DNA from: Ciceribacter sp. L1K22
GTDB taxonomy: Bacteria; Pseudomonadota; Alphaproteobacteria; Rhizobiales; Rhizobiaceae
Assembly (NCBI RefSeq): GCF_017599385.1
Contig: NZ_JAGFPK010000001.1
Span: 1,118,177 to 1,182,176, forward strand
Direction: 5' to 3'
DNA: 64,000 bases
The notes below the pieces were generated by a model that was given only the letters and a program-made list of their open reading frames with translations, had not been told where the DNA came from and did no database searches. A program made the translations under genes and the position numbers. Within the stretch, counting starts at the first letter, position 1. Each line of letters starts with the position of its first letter. Shown piece after piece: positions 26,389-34,957 of the stretch.

Positions 26389-26460
26389 CCTCGTTTGGAT
26401 TAAGGCGATGATACTTCGGTGCTGCATCCCCCGGCCCAGCATGGCAGGATGTGCCTGCGA

Positions 26461-26485
26461 GGAACAATCTCCACGGGCGGGAATT
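26461..26485 (+). promoter_or_regulatory. Weak candidate general-stress promoter for the BON gene
   Basis: GGAAC (26461-26465), 16-nt spacer, AATT (26482-26485). It fits the looser GGAAC-N18-TT form but not the CG of the -10 element. I include it mainly because the neighbouring genes carry good matches. Confidence 0.45.
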
Positions 26486-26535
26486 ACGGTTGATCGGCAG
26501 CACAACGTGCGCAGCCCTCAGCGAGGAGAACCAAA

Positions 26536-26823
26536 ATGCAGTTCAAGCCACAGACTTTTCATGGCGAACCGCCCGTCGTCGAGATCGAAAATCCGACCCA
26601 GGAACTGGTGGAGCGCCGTGTTGCCGATCTCTTGGCAGTGTCCGACGGAATAGACGCATCCGATATCGAGGTAACAGAAACAGGAGGCGATATCGTCCTG
26701 TCGGGCAGCGTCAGCCGGGAGGGTGAGATAGAACGGGCGGTCGAGATCGTGCGATCCATCCCTGAGGTTGGCAACATCATCTTGCGACTCAGATTGCGCG
26801 ACCCACTCGCCGGCGCCGGCTGA
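26536..26823 (+). CDS. BON domain protein
   Basis: 95-residue protein with one BON (OsmY/nodulation) domain at about 22-88, recognised from the pattern VADLLAVSDGIDASDIEVTE, then GDIVLSGSVSREGEIERAVEIVRSIPEVGNI. BON domains are thought to bind phospholipid or mediate envelope association, and OsmY-type proteins are stress induced. There is no signal peptide, so the product appears cytoplasmic. AGGAGAACCAAA precedes the ATG. It lies upstream of a DUF892 gene with its own promoter. Confidence 0.9.
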   Translation: MQFKPQTFHGEPPVVEIENPTQELVERRVADLLAVSDGIDASDIEVTETGGDIVLSGSVSREGEIERAVEIVRSIPEVGNIILRLRLRDPLAGAG

Positions 26824-26844
26824 TTAAGCCTTTTTATCCAGGCC

Positions 26845-26869
26845 GGAACAAAGTGGGGAATTCCCGGTT
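26845..26869 (+). promoter_or_regulatory. EcfG-type general-stress promoter for the DUF892 gene
   Basis: GGAAC (26845-26849), 16-nt spacer, GGTT (26866-26869). A start near 26876 gives a leader of about 33 nt containing AGGGAGAGTAAA before ATG 26909. Confidence 0.82.
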
Positions 26870-26908
26870 GGATCGGCGGCAATAGCGCCACGTTTCAGGG
26901 AGAGTAAA

Positions 26909-27409
26909 ATGGCTGAAAAGACATTGGAAGATCTGTTTCAGGACACCCTTCGTGACATCTACTACGCCGAGCGCAAGATCGTGAAGACGCTGCCGAAGAT
27001 GGCGCGTGCCGCTCAGGATCAAAAGCTCAAGGATGCGTTCACCAAGCACAAGGACGAGACCGAAGGCCAGATCGAACGCCTGCAGCAGGTCTTCGACATC
27101 ATCGGCAAGCGCGCTCGCGCCAAGACATGTGCCGCGATAGAGGGTATTGTCGAGGAAGGCGAGGAGATCATGGAGGAATTCAAGGGCACCGCAGCCCTGG
27201 ATGCCGGTCTCCTGGCGGTTGCGCAAGCGGTCGAACACTACGAGATCAGCCGCTATGGAACGCTTCGGGCGTGGGCAGTCGAACTCGGCATGAAGGATGC
27301 CGCCAAGCTTCTTGAGGAAACCCTCGATGAAGAGTCCAAGACCGACGAGACATTGAGCAAGCTCGCGACGTCCGCCGTCAATCTGGCAGCCCAGAAGAAG
27401 GCTGCCTGA
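26909..27409 (+). CDS. DUF892 (YciE/YciF) ferritin-like stress protein
   Basis: 166-residue four-helix-bundle protein of the DUF892 family. The typical start TLEDLFQDTLRDIYYAERKI carries helix-A acidic ligands, and further Glu/His positions appear in KHKDETEGQIERL, AVEHYEISRYG and EETLDEESKTDE, consistent with a di-iron site. E. coli homologues respond to stress, but their reaction is not settled. It has its own general-stress promoter upstream and a strong terminator downstream, so it is a monocistronic stress gene. Confidence 0.93.
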   Translation: MAEKTLEDLFQDTLRDIYYAERKIVKTLPKMARAAQDQKLKDAFTKHKDETEGQIERLQQVFDIIGKRARAKTCAAIEGIVEEGEEIMEEFKGTAALDAGLLAVAQAVEHYEISRYGTLRAWAVELGMKDAAKLLEETLDEESKTDETLSKLATSAVNLAAQKKAA

Positions 27410-27431
27410 CACACTCGCAGTTAGTTTGATG

Positions 27432-27463
27432 AAAGGGGCGCGGCGAGGCCGGGCCCCTTTTTT
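27432..27463 (+). terminator. Rho-independent terminator of the DUF892 gene
   Basis: AAAGGGGC and GCCCCTTT pair with a GC-rich loop, followed by a run of T residues, 23 nt after the stop codon. Confidence 0.9.
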
Positions 27464-27489
27464 GTCGAGTGGCCAACAGCGAAAAGAAA

Positions 27490-27520
27490 AAGGAGCCGGT
27501 TGCAGAGCGACCGGCTCCTT
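27490..27520 (-). terminator. Rho-independent terminator of the DUF2188-like gene
   Basis: Perfect 11-bp inverted repeat AAGGAGCCGGT / ACCGGCTCCTT with a 9-nt loop. On the minus strand it is followed by TTTTTCTTTT and lies 28 nt beyond the stop at 27548. Confidence 0.9.
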
Positions 27521-27547
27521 CCTCCTGGCCGATGCTCGGCCGCCGCA

Positions 27548-27775
27548 TTAATCCTCAAGATGCCGTTCGTGGGGTGCTCTGAGCGCTCGTAGCCGTCCTG
27601 TCAGGTCCTGCCTGCGAATAACCACCTTTCGGCCGTCCTCCGTCTTCGCGGCAAACCGCCTGCCGGCGGACTCCGCCTCGTGAAAGCTGGCATAACGTGC
27701 ATGCTGCCACCGTCCGTCGACCATACAGACCCAGCCACTGCTATCGGGAAGAATGTCGAAATACACCTCAACCAT
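27548..27775 (-). CDS. Small DUF2188-like protein
   Basis: 75-residue protein with the compact pattern SGWVCMVDGRWQHARYASFHEAESAGRRFA...GRKVVIRRQDLTGR, resembling DUF2188 (a small beta-hairpin plus helix domain of unknown function). ATG 27775 was chosen because GAGGAGAG lies just upstream and because the predicted transcript start near 27795 excludes an earlier start at 27793. A perfect GGAAC-N16-CGTT promoter at 27802-27826 places it in the general stress regulon. Confidence 0.78.
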   Translation of the reverse strand: MVEVYFDILPDSSGWVCMVDGRWQHARYASFHEAESAGRRFAAKTEDGRKVVIRRQDLTGRLRALRAPHERHLED

Positions 27776-27801
27776 GGAACTCTCCTCGTCCAACCACCCA
27801 C

Positions 27802-27826
27802 AACGCAGCGCCTACGGTTTGGTTCC
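27802..27826 (-). promoter_or_regulatory. EcfG-type general-stress promoter for the DUF2188-like gene (perfect consensus)
   Basis: Minus strand GGAAC (27826-27822), 16-nt spacer, CGTT (27805-27802). This is an exact match to the GGAAC-N16-CGTT consensus. Confidence 0.88.
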
Positions 27827-27842
27827 ATGGTGCGTGTTGATT

Positions 27843-28217
27843 TCAGGCGGCCCGGACTGAGAGAAGGTCGTCCACCACATTGTCGTAGTCGATCGGCTTC
27901 GAGCGAATGACCTCGCGCGGTATTCCGGCCTGTTCGATGATGGCCGGCGTCATCGCCGATACGACCCTGAAGGGAATGGCCGCTTCCGTCAGCCTCTTGA
28001 CGATGCCGGCTACCGTGCCGTCCTGAACATTGAAATCCAGGATCGCTCCTCGAAAGGAGCGGGAGGCCAGAAGCGCCAGAGCTTCGCCACTCCGCGCCGT
28101 CATGACCACGTCGCAGCCTGCCGCAGTTACGCTTGCCGCCGCGTCGAGGGCCAACAACACATTGTCTTCAACAACGAGGATGGTATCGCAATGATGCAGG
28201 TCATCTGTGATCGTCAT
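27843..28217 (-). CDS. Single-domain response regulator
   Basis: 124-residue receiver domain without an output domain. The acidic pair is in LVVEDN (Glu17-Asp18), the phosphoacceptor is Asp61 in AILDFN and the conserved lysine is Lys107 in RSKPID. ATG 28217 is preceded by AAGGAG; the longer in-frame reading begins with unrelated sequence. Such stand-alone receivers act in phosphorelays or as phosphate sinks. It sits among general-stress-type genes and divergent from glgX, and could feed a stress sensor kinase, but no kinase is nearby. Confidence 0.9.
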   Translation of the reverse strand: MTITDDLHHCDTILVVEDNVLLALDAAASVTAAGCDVVMTARSGEALALLASRSFRGAILDFNVQDGTVAGIVKRLTEAAIPFRVVSAMTPAIIEQAGIPREVIRSKPIDYDNVVDDLLSVRAA

Positions 28218-28350
28218 CCGCTTGGCTCCTTGATGTATCACTGCTGCCACAACTCCCGGCACGACCGTTTGTTCGCATTTATCTAAAATGCATGAAAACA
28301 TGCTTTATCGAGAGTTAACGACCTTGCCGCGGAGCTTTCGCTGCAGCGCG

Positions 28351-28375
28351 GGAACCTATCGCGCCGCGCAGCATT
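28351..28375 (+). promoter_or_regulatory. Candidate EcfG-type general-stress promoter for glgX
   Basis: GGAAC (28351-28355), 16-nt spacer, CATT (28372-28375). One base differs from CGTT. The predicted start near 28382 lies beyond an in-frame ATG at 28376 and so supports translation from 28412. Confidence 0.65.
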
Positions 28376-28411
28376 ATGGGCGCACCTTCCTCTGCTCGAA
28401 AGGCGGCCCCA

Positions 28412-30490
28412 ATGGATACCCTGCGCACCTCCCGCGATGTCAGGCCGGGCGATTCCGCCCGTCTGGGCGCGATCTATGATGGCGATGGCGTCAACTTCGC
28501 GCTGTTCTCGGCCCATGCTGAAAGGGTCGAGCTCGTTCTGTTCGACGAGTCCGGGCGTATCGAGACTGACCGTATAGCCCTGCCTGAATATACGGACGAA
28601 GTCTGGCATGGCTACGTGCCGGGACTGAAGCCGGGAACGCTCTATGGCTACCGCGTCCATGGGCCGTATGATCCTGCGAATGGCCATCGCTTCAATGCAA
28701 ACAAGTTGCTGATCGATCCTTACGCGCGTGAACTGGTGGGCGGCATTCGCTGGTCGCCGGAGGTCTTCGGATACAATCTCGACGCGGAAGACAAGGACAT
28801 GTCCTTCGACGACCGGGACAGCGCTCCGTTCATGCCGAAATGCCGCGTTGTGGATCCGTCTGCCGCCGACTGGGGCAATGATCGCAGACCGATGGTTCCC
28901 TGGGCGGACACCATCGTCTACGAAACACACGTCAAGGGCTTTACCATTCTCAACCCCGACGTTCCGGAAGAGCTTCGGGGCACGTTCGAGGGCATGAGCC
29001 AGAAGGCGGCGGTCGACTATATCAAGGCTCTCGGCATTACCTCCGTCGAACTGATGCCGATCCACGAATTCCCCGACGACAGCCACCTGCTCGACAGGGG
29101 TCTGAAGAACTACTGGGGCTACAACACGCTTGGCTTCTTCGCTCCCGCCGGCCGTTACTACGGTCCGCGCGGGCTTCAGGGGTTCAGGGATCTCGTGCGG
29201 GCATTTCACGATGCCGGTATCGAGGTGATACTCGATGTCGTCTACAATCACACCGCGGAGGGTAACGAACTCGGTCCGACGCTGTCATTCAAGGGCATCG
29301 ACAATTTCTCATATTACCGCACGCTGCCCGACAATCACCGCTACTACATCAACGATACCGGCACGGGGAACACCGTGAACACCTCGCATCCCCGCGTTCT
29401 GCAGATGGTCATGGACAGCCTGCGCTACTGGGCTGGCGAAATGCATGTTGACGGATTTCGCTTCGACCTCGGCACCATCCTGGGACGCGAACCGCAAGGC
29501 TTTGACCAGCGCGGCGGCTTCTTCGACGCGGTGACGCAGGATCCGTTGCTCTCGCGCGTCAAACTGATTGGCGAACCCTGGGACATCGGGCCGGGCGGCT
29601 ATCAGGTCGGCGGCTTCCCGCCGGGCTGGGCCGAATGGAACGACAAATATCGCGACAGCACCCGCGAGTACTGGTTGAACGGCGACAACATCGCGCCGGA
29701 CTTTGCGGCCCGCATTCTCGGGTCGGGCGATATCTACGACCAGCGGGGCCGCCGCCCATGGTCGAGTGTCAACTTCATCACCGCCCATGACGGCTTCACG
29801 TTGAACGATCTGGTCTCCTATGACGGCAAGCACAACGAGGCCAACGCAGAAGACAACAACGACGGTCACAACCACAACCGGAGCCACAATTACGGCGCCG
29901 AAGGTCCGACCGACGATGAGGGGATCAACGCCGTCAGGGACCGCCAGAAACGGAACTTCCTGGCGACTCTCTTCTTCTCGCATGGCACGCCGATGCTTCT
30001 GGCTGGCGACGAGTTCGGCCGCTCGCAGATGGGCAACAACAACAGCTACTGCCAGGACAGCGAGATTTCCTGGCTGCACTGGGAAAATCTCCCGCCAAGC
30101 AACGAAGCCCTGCGTGAATTCACGCGCCGTCTCATCGAACTGCGCAAGGCCCAGCCGCTGCTCCGACGCGGCAACTGGCGCGATGGCATGGTCATCGACT
30201 GGCACAACGCCGAGGGCGGCGAACAGAGGCCGGAGCACTGGCTCGACGGAAACACGCTCGTTCTGCACTTGAGGCGAGATGACCTCACGGAGGTCGAGGG
30301 AGCGTGGAGCGAGGTGCTGATCGCCTTCAATCCGGTGGACGCCGATATCGAGTTCTCCATGCCCGACCATTCCCTATGGCGCCTGGAGTTGACAACGGCA
30401 GATCCCGACAGGAGCGGGGAGGACGTCGAGGAAGGCGGCACCTTCGCCATGCCGGCTCGCAGCCTCGCGCTGTTTTCGGGCAGACGATGA
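28412..30490 (+). CDS. glgX: Glycogen debranching enzyme GlgX
   Basis: GH13 isoamylase-type enzyme of 692 residues that removes alpha-1,6 branches from phosphorylase-limited glycogen. An N-terminal CBM48-like domain (GVNFALFSAHAERVELVLFD) is followed by the barrel with VVYNHTAEG, the nucleophile aspartate in DGFRFDLGTILGRE, the acid glutamate in LIGEPWD and the third carboxylate in FITAHDG. ATG 28412 is preferred to 28376 because the candidate stress promoter would start the transcript between them. Other glg genes are not in the window. Isolated glgX beside stress genes can reflect trehalose production from glycogen under stress, which is inference here. Confidence 0.93.
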   Translation: MDTLRTSRDVRPGDSARLGAIYDGDGVNFALFSAHAERVELVLFDESGRIETDRIALPEYTDEVWHGYVPGLKPGTLYGYRVHGPYDPANGHRFNANKLLIDPYARELVGGIRWSPEVFGYNLDAEDKDMSFDDRDSAPFMPKCRVVDPSAADWGNDRRPMVPWADTIVYETHVKGFTILNPDVPEELRGTFEGMSQKAAVDYIKALGITSVELMPIHEFPDDSHLLDRGLKNYWGYNTLGFFAPAGRYYGPRGLQGFRDLVRAFHDAGIEVILDVVYNHTAEGNELGPTLSFKGIDNFSYYRTLPDNHRYYINDTGTGNTVNTSHPRVLQMVMDSLRYWAGEMHVDGFRFDLGTILGREPQGFDQRGGFFDAVTQDPLLSRVKLIGEPWDIGPGGYQVGGFPPGWAEWNDKYRDSTREYWLNGDNIAPDFAARILGSGDIYDQRGRRPWSSVNFITAHDGFTLNDLVSYDGKHNEANAEDNNDGHNHNRSHNYGAEGPTDDEGINAVRDRQKRNFLATLFFSHGTPMLLAGDEFGRSQMGNNNSYCQDSEISWLHWENLPPSNEALREFTRRLIELRKAQPLLRRGNWRDGMVIDWHNAEGGEQRPEHWLDGNTLVLHLRRDDLTEVEGAWSEVLIAFNPVDADIEFSMPDHSLWRLELTTADPDRSGEDVEEGGTFAMPARSLALFSGRR

Positions 30491-30494
30491 GCGA

Positions 30495-31502
30495 TCAGCT
30501 GTCGGAGAGCCGGGTCAGCACCTCGAAATCGTAAAGCTGCCCCCCGAGCGACAGCCGCCGCGCCGAGATCTGTACCGGTATCATCTCGCCGGACGCACCA
30601 CGGATCTCGGCGATTTCGTCCGTGTAGCCACCATGTCTGTCGAGCAGCATGAGACGCCGCGTGCGCGCGTCGCTGCCGACGACCACGCCGGACGAAACCA
30701 TCTCGCTATTCTGTATTTCGTCCCAGGTCTTGCCGACAAGGTCGAGGTAAGCCTGATTGACCCGCACGTAACGGGAATTCTTCTCGCCGGTGCTGGAAAT
30801 TGAGAAGGCAACGGGAGAGAGATCGAAAAGTGCCTGGATGACGGGGTCAGACATCACTGGCGCTGCGGCAGGCCCCTTGTCTGGAAAGCCGAGGAGATCA
30901 TCATCGATCGATGGCGTCATCTCGTAATCGGCGGGCAGAGAAAACTCATCCCGAATGACGGCGACGAGACGCCAGAGGTCCACTTCCAGGAACATCGGCT
31001 TGTGTCTGTCGTCAACCGACACCAGCGTCTCCGGAATACGCGAGGCCGCATCCTGAAGACGTTCCCGCTCGCGCATGTCGGTGGCCGATTTCAGAAGATC
31101 GGTGAATTTCGCGGCCGCGATCTGGCGGACGATCTGATAGGCGTCTTCCAGCCGGGCGGCGCGCTCCCTTTCGAGCTCGTCCGTTCCAGCCCCGCCCCGC
31201 AATATCGGAAGCGTTTCCAGAATAGTGCGGACTTCGGCTTCCTCCGGACAGTCTTCCACCGCCGGCCGGCCCTGCGGGGCGAAGCGGATAAGTGCGAGGA
31301 TTGCCTCCAGACCGAAGCGACCGGCATCGACCGGCGTCGGCGTGCCATCCTGGCCACCGGCGTGTGCCGTCAGCCGCGTCGGTCCGCCGTTGTCGTCGAA
31401 ATAGATGCTGATCTCTTGCACATCCTCCGCAAGGTCCAGCCAGGGGTGTTCGCGGCGGAAAGCGGCAAGCGCATTCTCGTCCAGTATCGCGACAGCGTAC
31501 AT
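30495..31502 (-). CDS. PAS-domain protein of unknown output
   Basis: 335-residue soluble protein. The C-terminal 120 residues form a PAS domain (QALFDLSPVAFSISSTG, RYVRVNQAYLDLVGKTWDEI, EMIPVQISARRL). The N-terminal part (residues 1-110) has no family I know, and the middle (residues about 120-190) is helical and charged. There is no kinase, GGDEF or HTH domain, so it may act by protein-protein contact. ATG 31502 has GAGGAGGAG upstream, and longer in-frame starts are rejected. It is convergent with glgX, 4 nt apart. Confidence 0.78.
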   Translation of the reverse strand: MYAVAILDENALAAFRREHPWLDLAEDVQEISIYFDDNGGPTRLTAHAGGQDGTPTPVDAGRFGLEAILALIRFAPQGRPAVEDCPEEAEVRTILETLPILRGGAGTDELERERAARLEDAYQIVRQIAAAKFTDLLKSATDMRERERLQDAASRIPETLVSVDDRHKPMFLEVDLWRLVAVIRDEFSLPADYEMTPSIDDDLLGFPDKGPAAAPVMSDPVIQALFDLSPVAFSISSTGEKNSRYVRVNQAYLDLVGKTWDEIQNSEMVSSGVVVGSDARTRRLMLLDRHGGYTDEIAEIRGASGEMIPVQISARRLSLGGQLYDFEVLTRLSDS

Positions 31503-31961
31503 GTGTCTCCTCCTCGGCAAGATGACGCCGCTTGCTTGCGCCGTCCGTCCGGGCACTTTGCCGGCCCGGATCGTTATGCCCGTCAGTATCGGCCGACGAC
31601 CTGTGAATATCGCCCCCAAAGCGGCATGGGTCACTCGACCTTCCCGGCATGGCGCATATATAGAAAAATACTTAAGTGTCGATGGTCTTAAGGCTGCAGT
31701 ACCAAATTTCGCCCGCGGGGCCGGTATTCGGTGGAGATACCGCTAAACCATAACAAGAGGGCGCCATTGTCACTTTTGATCGGAGTCATTCCAAGGCTAG
31801 ACTACCAAAAATGTCGCCCCTTGAAAAGAAAATGGCGAAAAGAGACTATGGGTTTTGTTGTATTCTCGACTTTGACCTTTTGTTCCTGCGGGTTGATCGT
31901 GTCTGACGAGGTTTATGAGAAATGACGATCTCGAATATGGCCACCGCCCCGGAGGTGCTGC
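31503..31961. other. Divergent intergenic region
   Basis: 459 nt between the PAS-protein gene and the LacI-family gene. It has an AT-richer block around 31660-31680. One short frame (31731-31925) has no ribosome binding site or homology that I can see. No RNA gene or promoter of a recognised class was found; it presumably holds both divergent promoters. Confidence 0.55.
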
Positions 31962-32987
31962 TTGCCTGACAAGCGAAAGAGCTCCCGCGTGACATTGGGC
32001 GACGTTGCCAAGGCAGCTGGTGTCAGCCCGATCACTGTATCGCGGGCTCTGCGCAATCCGGATATGGTATCCGCGGAACTGCGCGAGCGCGTGATGAGCT
32101 TCGTGGAGCAGATGGGCTATGTCCCGGATATCGCGGCCCAGTCTCTCGCAAGCCGCCGCAGCCAGCTGATCGCGGTTCTGGTGCCGGCGATGACGAACTA
32201 CGTTTTCTCGGAGGTCATGAATGGCATTGAAGCGCGGGTCCGGCCGACGGATTTCCGTCTTCTCTATGCCAATTCCCATTTCGACCCCTGCGAGGAAGCC
32301 CGGCATCTGAAGCTGTTTCTCGGGCAAAGACCGATTGGCGTCATTATCGCCGGTGTCGACGGCCCTCAGGACAACAGCGCACTCCTGTCCCGCATGGGAT
32401 GCCCGGTGGTCCAGATCCAGGAGATAAGGGAAACGGCGCTCGATATGGCGATCGGCTTCAGTCACTTCGACGCCGCCGCCGCCGCGACGCATCATCTGGT
32501 CGAGTGCGGATATCGACGTATTGCCCTGCTCGGCGGCAATCTCGGCGTCCGGGGGGAGCGGCGTCTCCTCGGCTATCGCAGCGAGCTCGAACGGCACGGT
32601 ATCTTCGATCCCGCCCTCGTTCATGGCTCCGCGGTTTTCGAAGGCGTCGGTGCAGGCGCCGAGCTCTTTCGCGACCTTCTCGAACGCGTCCCGGATGTTG
32701 ATGCGGTTCTCTGTCAGACCGACGATCTCGCGCTTGGCGTGCTTTTCGAGTGCCAGAGACAGGGACGGCGGGTTCCCGACGACATCGGGGTTTGCGGTTT
32801 CAATGATCTTGAGTTCGCGCAAGGCTGCGTGCCGCCGCTGACGACTGTGCAGGTGCCCCGTTACGACATGGGTTATCGCGCCGCGGACATGGTCATCGCA
32901 GCGCGGTCCGGTGCTCGTCCCGAGTCGCGCGTCGACGTCGGCTTCCAAATCATGGTGCGCGGTTCCACAAAGAAACGCCCGACCTGA
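31962..32987 (+). CDS. LacI-family transcriptional regulator (GntR/gluconate-type)
   Basis: 341-residue LacI-type repressor. The helix-turn-helix is VTLGDVAKAAGVSPITVSRALRNP and the hinge helix PDIAAQSLASRRS. The periplasmic-binding-protein-like effector domain follows, with DAVLCQTDDLALGVLFECQ and GVCGFNDLE. The start is TTG 31962 with GGAGGTGCTGC ahead. The QSLASRRS form is common in gluconate-utilisation regulators (GntR type). No sugar operon is adjacent, so the target lies elsewhere and the ligand is unknown. Confidence 0.92.
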   Translation: MPDKRKSSRVTLGDVAKAAGVSPITVSRALRNPDMVSAELRERVMSFVEQMGYVPDIAAQSLASRRSQLIAVLVPAMTNYVFSEVMNGIEARVRPTDFRLLYANSHFDPCEEARHLKLFLGQRPIGVIIAGVDGPQDNSALLSRMGCPVVQIQEIRETALDMAIGFSHFDAAAAATHHLVECGYRRIALLGGNLGVRGERRLLGYRSELERHGIFDPALVHGSAVFEGVGAGAELFRDLLERVPDVDAVLCQTDDLALGVLFECQRQGRRVPDDIGVCGFNDLEFAQGCVPPLTTVQVPRYDMGYRAADMVIAARSGARPESRVDVGFQIMVRGSTKKRPT

Positions 32988-33071
32988 GGCCGGGCGCAAG
33001 TTGGGGGAGGAGATTATGGCGCCGGGTTCTGCCAAACCCGCGCTGTTTCTGTTGCGGTCAGACAGTCTGGA

Positions 33072-34766
33072 TCAGGCTGCCCTTCCGGGTTTAAAGTGGC
33101 TGACCGCGGTCACGCCGTGTCCGCCGAGGTTGAATTGGCTGATCATGCCGCGCAGCTTCTGCGTTTCATTGGCGAGGCTTGAGGCCGCCGCGCTGCTCTC
33201 TTCGACCATCGCCGCGTTCTGCTGGGTCGTCTGGTCCATGGTGTTGACGGCGCCGTTGACCTCGTGAAGGCCGGTTGACTGCTCGCGCGAGGCCGTCGAG
33301 ATCGCGACGACCTGGTCGTTGATCTCGACGATGAACTGGCTGATCTTGCGCAGCGCGCCGCCCGTGTCGCTGACGAGCTTCACCCCGGACGCGACTTCCG
33401 TTGCCGAGTTCTGGATCAACTCCTTGATTTCCTTGGCCGCCTTGGCTGATCGTTGCGCAAGTTCGCGAACCTCCTGCGCCACGACTGCGAAGCCGCGTCC
33501 TGCCTCGCCGGCGCGGGCAGCTTCCACGCCCGCATTGAGTGCAAGCAGGTTGGTCTGGAAGGCAATTTCGTCGATTACCCCGATGATGTTGGAGATCTTT
33601 GACGACGAGTCCTCGATGCGGCTCATGGCGTCCACCGCCTGCGAGACCACTTCGCCGGATTGTTCGGCGTTGGCCTTGGCCGTGCCGGCCATTGCCTGGG
33701 CCTCCTGGGCACGTTTGGCGGAGGCGGTGACATTGGCGGTGATCTCGTCAAGCGCCGCCGCAGTCTCCTCCAGACTTGCCGCCTGGCTTTCCGTGCGGCG
33801 CGACAGGTCCCCGACGCCCTGGCCGATTTCGCGCGTGCCCTGGCTGATCACGTCGACACTGCTGGAGATTTCACGGAACGTGTCGCAGAGCTGGGACACC
33901 GAACGGTTCAGGTCGTGCCGCAGGAATTCGAATTCCGCCGAGAACGGCTCGGAAAGCTGGAATGCGAAATCGCCTGAGCAGAGCCGTTTAAGCGCATCGC
34001 CGAGGGATGACACCGTATTCACCCGGGCGGTGACATCGGTGGCGAATTTCACCACCTTTACCACCTTGCCATGCAGGTCGAGGATCGGATTGTAGGACGC
34101 CGAGATGATGACTTCTTTGCCGGATTTTGTGACCCGCTTGAATTCGGATGACTGGTAGCGGCCTTCACGGAGCGCCGTCCAGAACGCCTTGTAGTCCTCG
34201 GAATTCGCAAAGGTCCGGTCGACAAAGATACTGTGATGCTGGCCGATGAGCTCCGGCAGCGTATAGCCCATCAGCGAGGTGAAGTTGTCGTTGGCGCCCA
34301 TGATGGTGCCGTCGACACTGAATTCGATGATCGCCTGTGAGCGGCTGATCGCGGCGATCTGCGCGGCGTAGTCGACGTTCAGCAGGCGTGCCTTTGCATC
34401 AGCCCATTCGACAACGAAGCCCACGGTTTTGGCCCCCTCCTTGAGAGGCGTCACCAGAAGGTCGAAGACGCGCGTTCCGACGGTGATGGTCGCGCTGTGC
34501 CGGCTCTTCAACGCCGCCAGCATGTTGCGCTGATGCGACGGGTTCTTGTGGAACACGTCGATATTGCTGCCGATCAGCGACGCGACGCTGAATTTCGGCA
34601 ATTCCTTCTTCAGATCCGCTTCGGCCTCCTTGAGCAGCTCGATCACGGCCGGATTCATGTAGGTGATGTTCAGCTTGGCGTCGGCGATCATCACATTGGC
34701 CTGCAGCGAGTCGAGGGCGAGGCTCTTTGCGGCGGTCTTGGCATTCACGAGAGAAGCGAGTCCCAT
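33072..34766 (-). CDS. Soluble methyl-accepting chemotaxis protein with two PAS domains
   Basis: 564-residue cytoplasmic chemoreceptor without transmembrane segments. PAS1 lies at about 15-125 ([22 protein letters not shown]) and PAS2 at about 140-255 ([17 protein letters not shown], the YNPILD loop and [12 protein letters not shown]). A HAMP-like linker precedes the signalling domain with the hairpin [20 protein letters not shown]. No C-terminal CheR/CheB pentapeptide is present. ATG 34766 has AGGTGG ahead and is preferred to GTG 34775. The paired PAS layout suggests sensing of redox state or a small cofactor such as heme or FAD. Confidence 0.93.
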   Translation of the reverse strand: MGLASLVNAKTAAKSLALDSLQANVMIADAKLNITYMNPAVIELLKEAEADLKKELPKFSVASLIGSNIDVFHKNPSHQRNMLAALKSRHSATITVGTRVFDLLVTPLKEGAKTVGFVVEWADAKARLLNVDYAAQIAAISRSQAIIEFSVDGTIMGANDNFTSLMGYTLPELIGQHHSIFVDRTFANSEDYKAFWTALREGRYQSSEFKRVTKSGKEVIISASYNPILDLHGKVVKVVKFATDVTARVNTVSSLGDALKRLCSGDFAFQLSEPFSAEFEFLRHDLNRSVSQLCDTFREISSSVDVISQGTREIGQGVGDLSRRTESQAASLEETAAALDEITANVTASAKRAQEAQAMAGTAKANAEQSGEVVSQAVDAMSRIEDSSSKISNIIGVIDEIAFQTNLLALNAGVEAARAGEAGRGFAVVAQEVRELAQRSAKAAKEIKELIQNSATEVASGVKLVSDTGGALRKISQFIVEINDQVVAISTASREQSTGLHEVNGAVNTMDQTTQQNAAMVEESSAAASSLANETQKLRGMISQFNLGGHGVTAVSHFKPGRAA

Positions 34767-34957
34767 TCTGTCCACCTGGCTGGGCGATCACGCGTCGGAA
34801 GGCGGTCGCCTGGAGTAAATTAGCGTTACAAGAAATATCGACGGAAAATAAATAAATCGCTAAAATAGAATGTCTTTGTATATCTTTTGCGCGCGCCTTT
34901 GGATTTCTCCCGCATGAGGGGAAGCGGAAGATCGAGCATGCGGATGGCGGTGACAAC

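Noticed and set aside
31731-31925. 64-codon frame before the LacI gene
   Set aside because: It has no ribosome binding site, no recognisable domain, and a composition like intergenic DNA.
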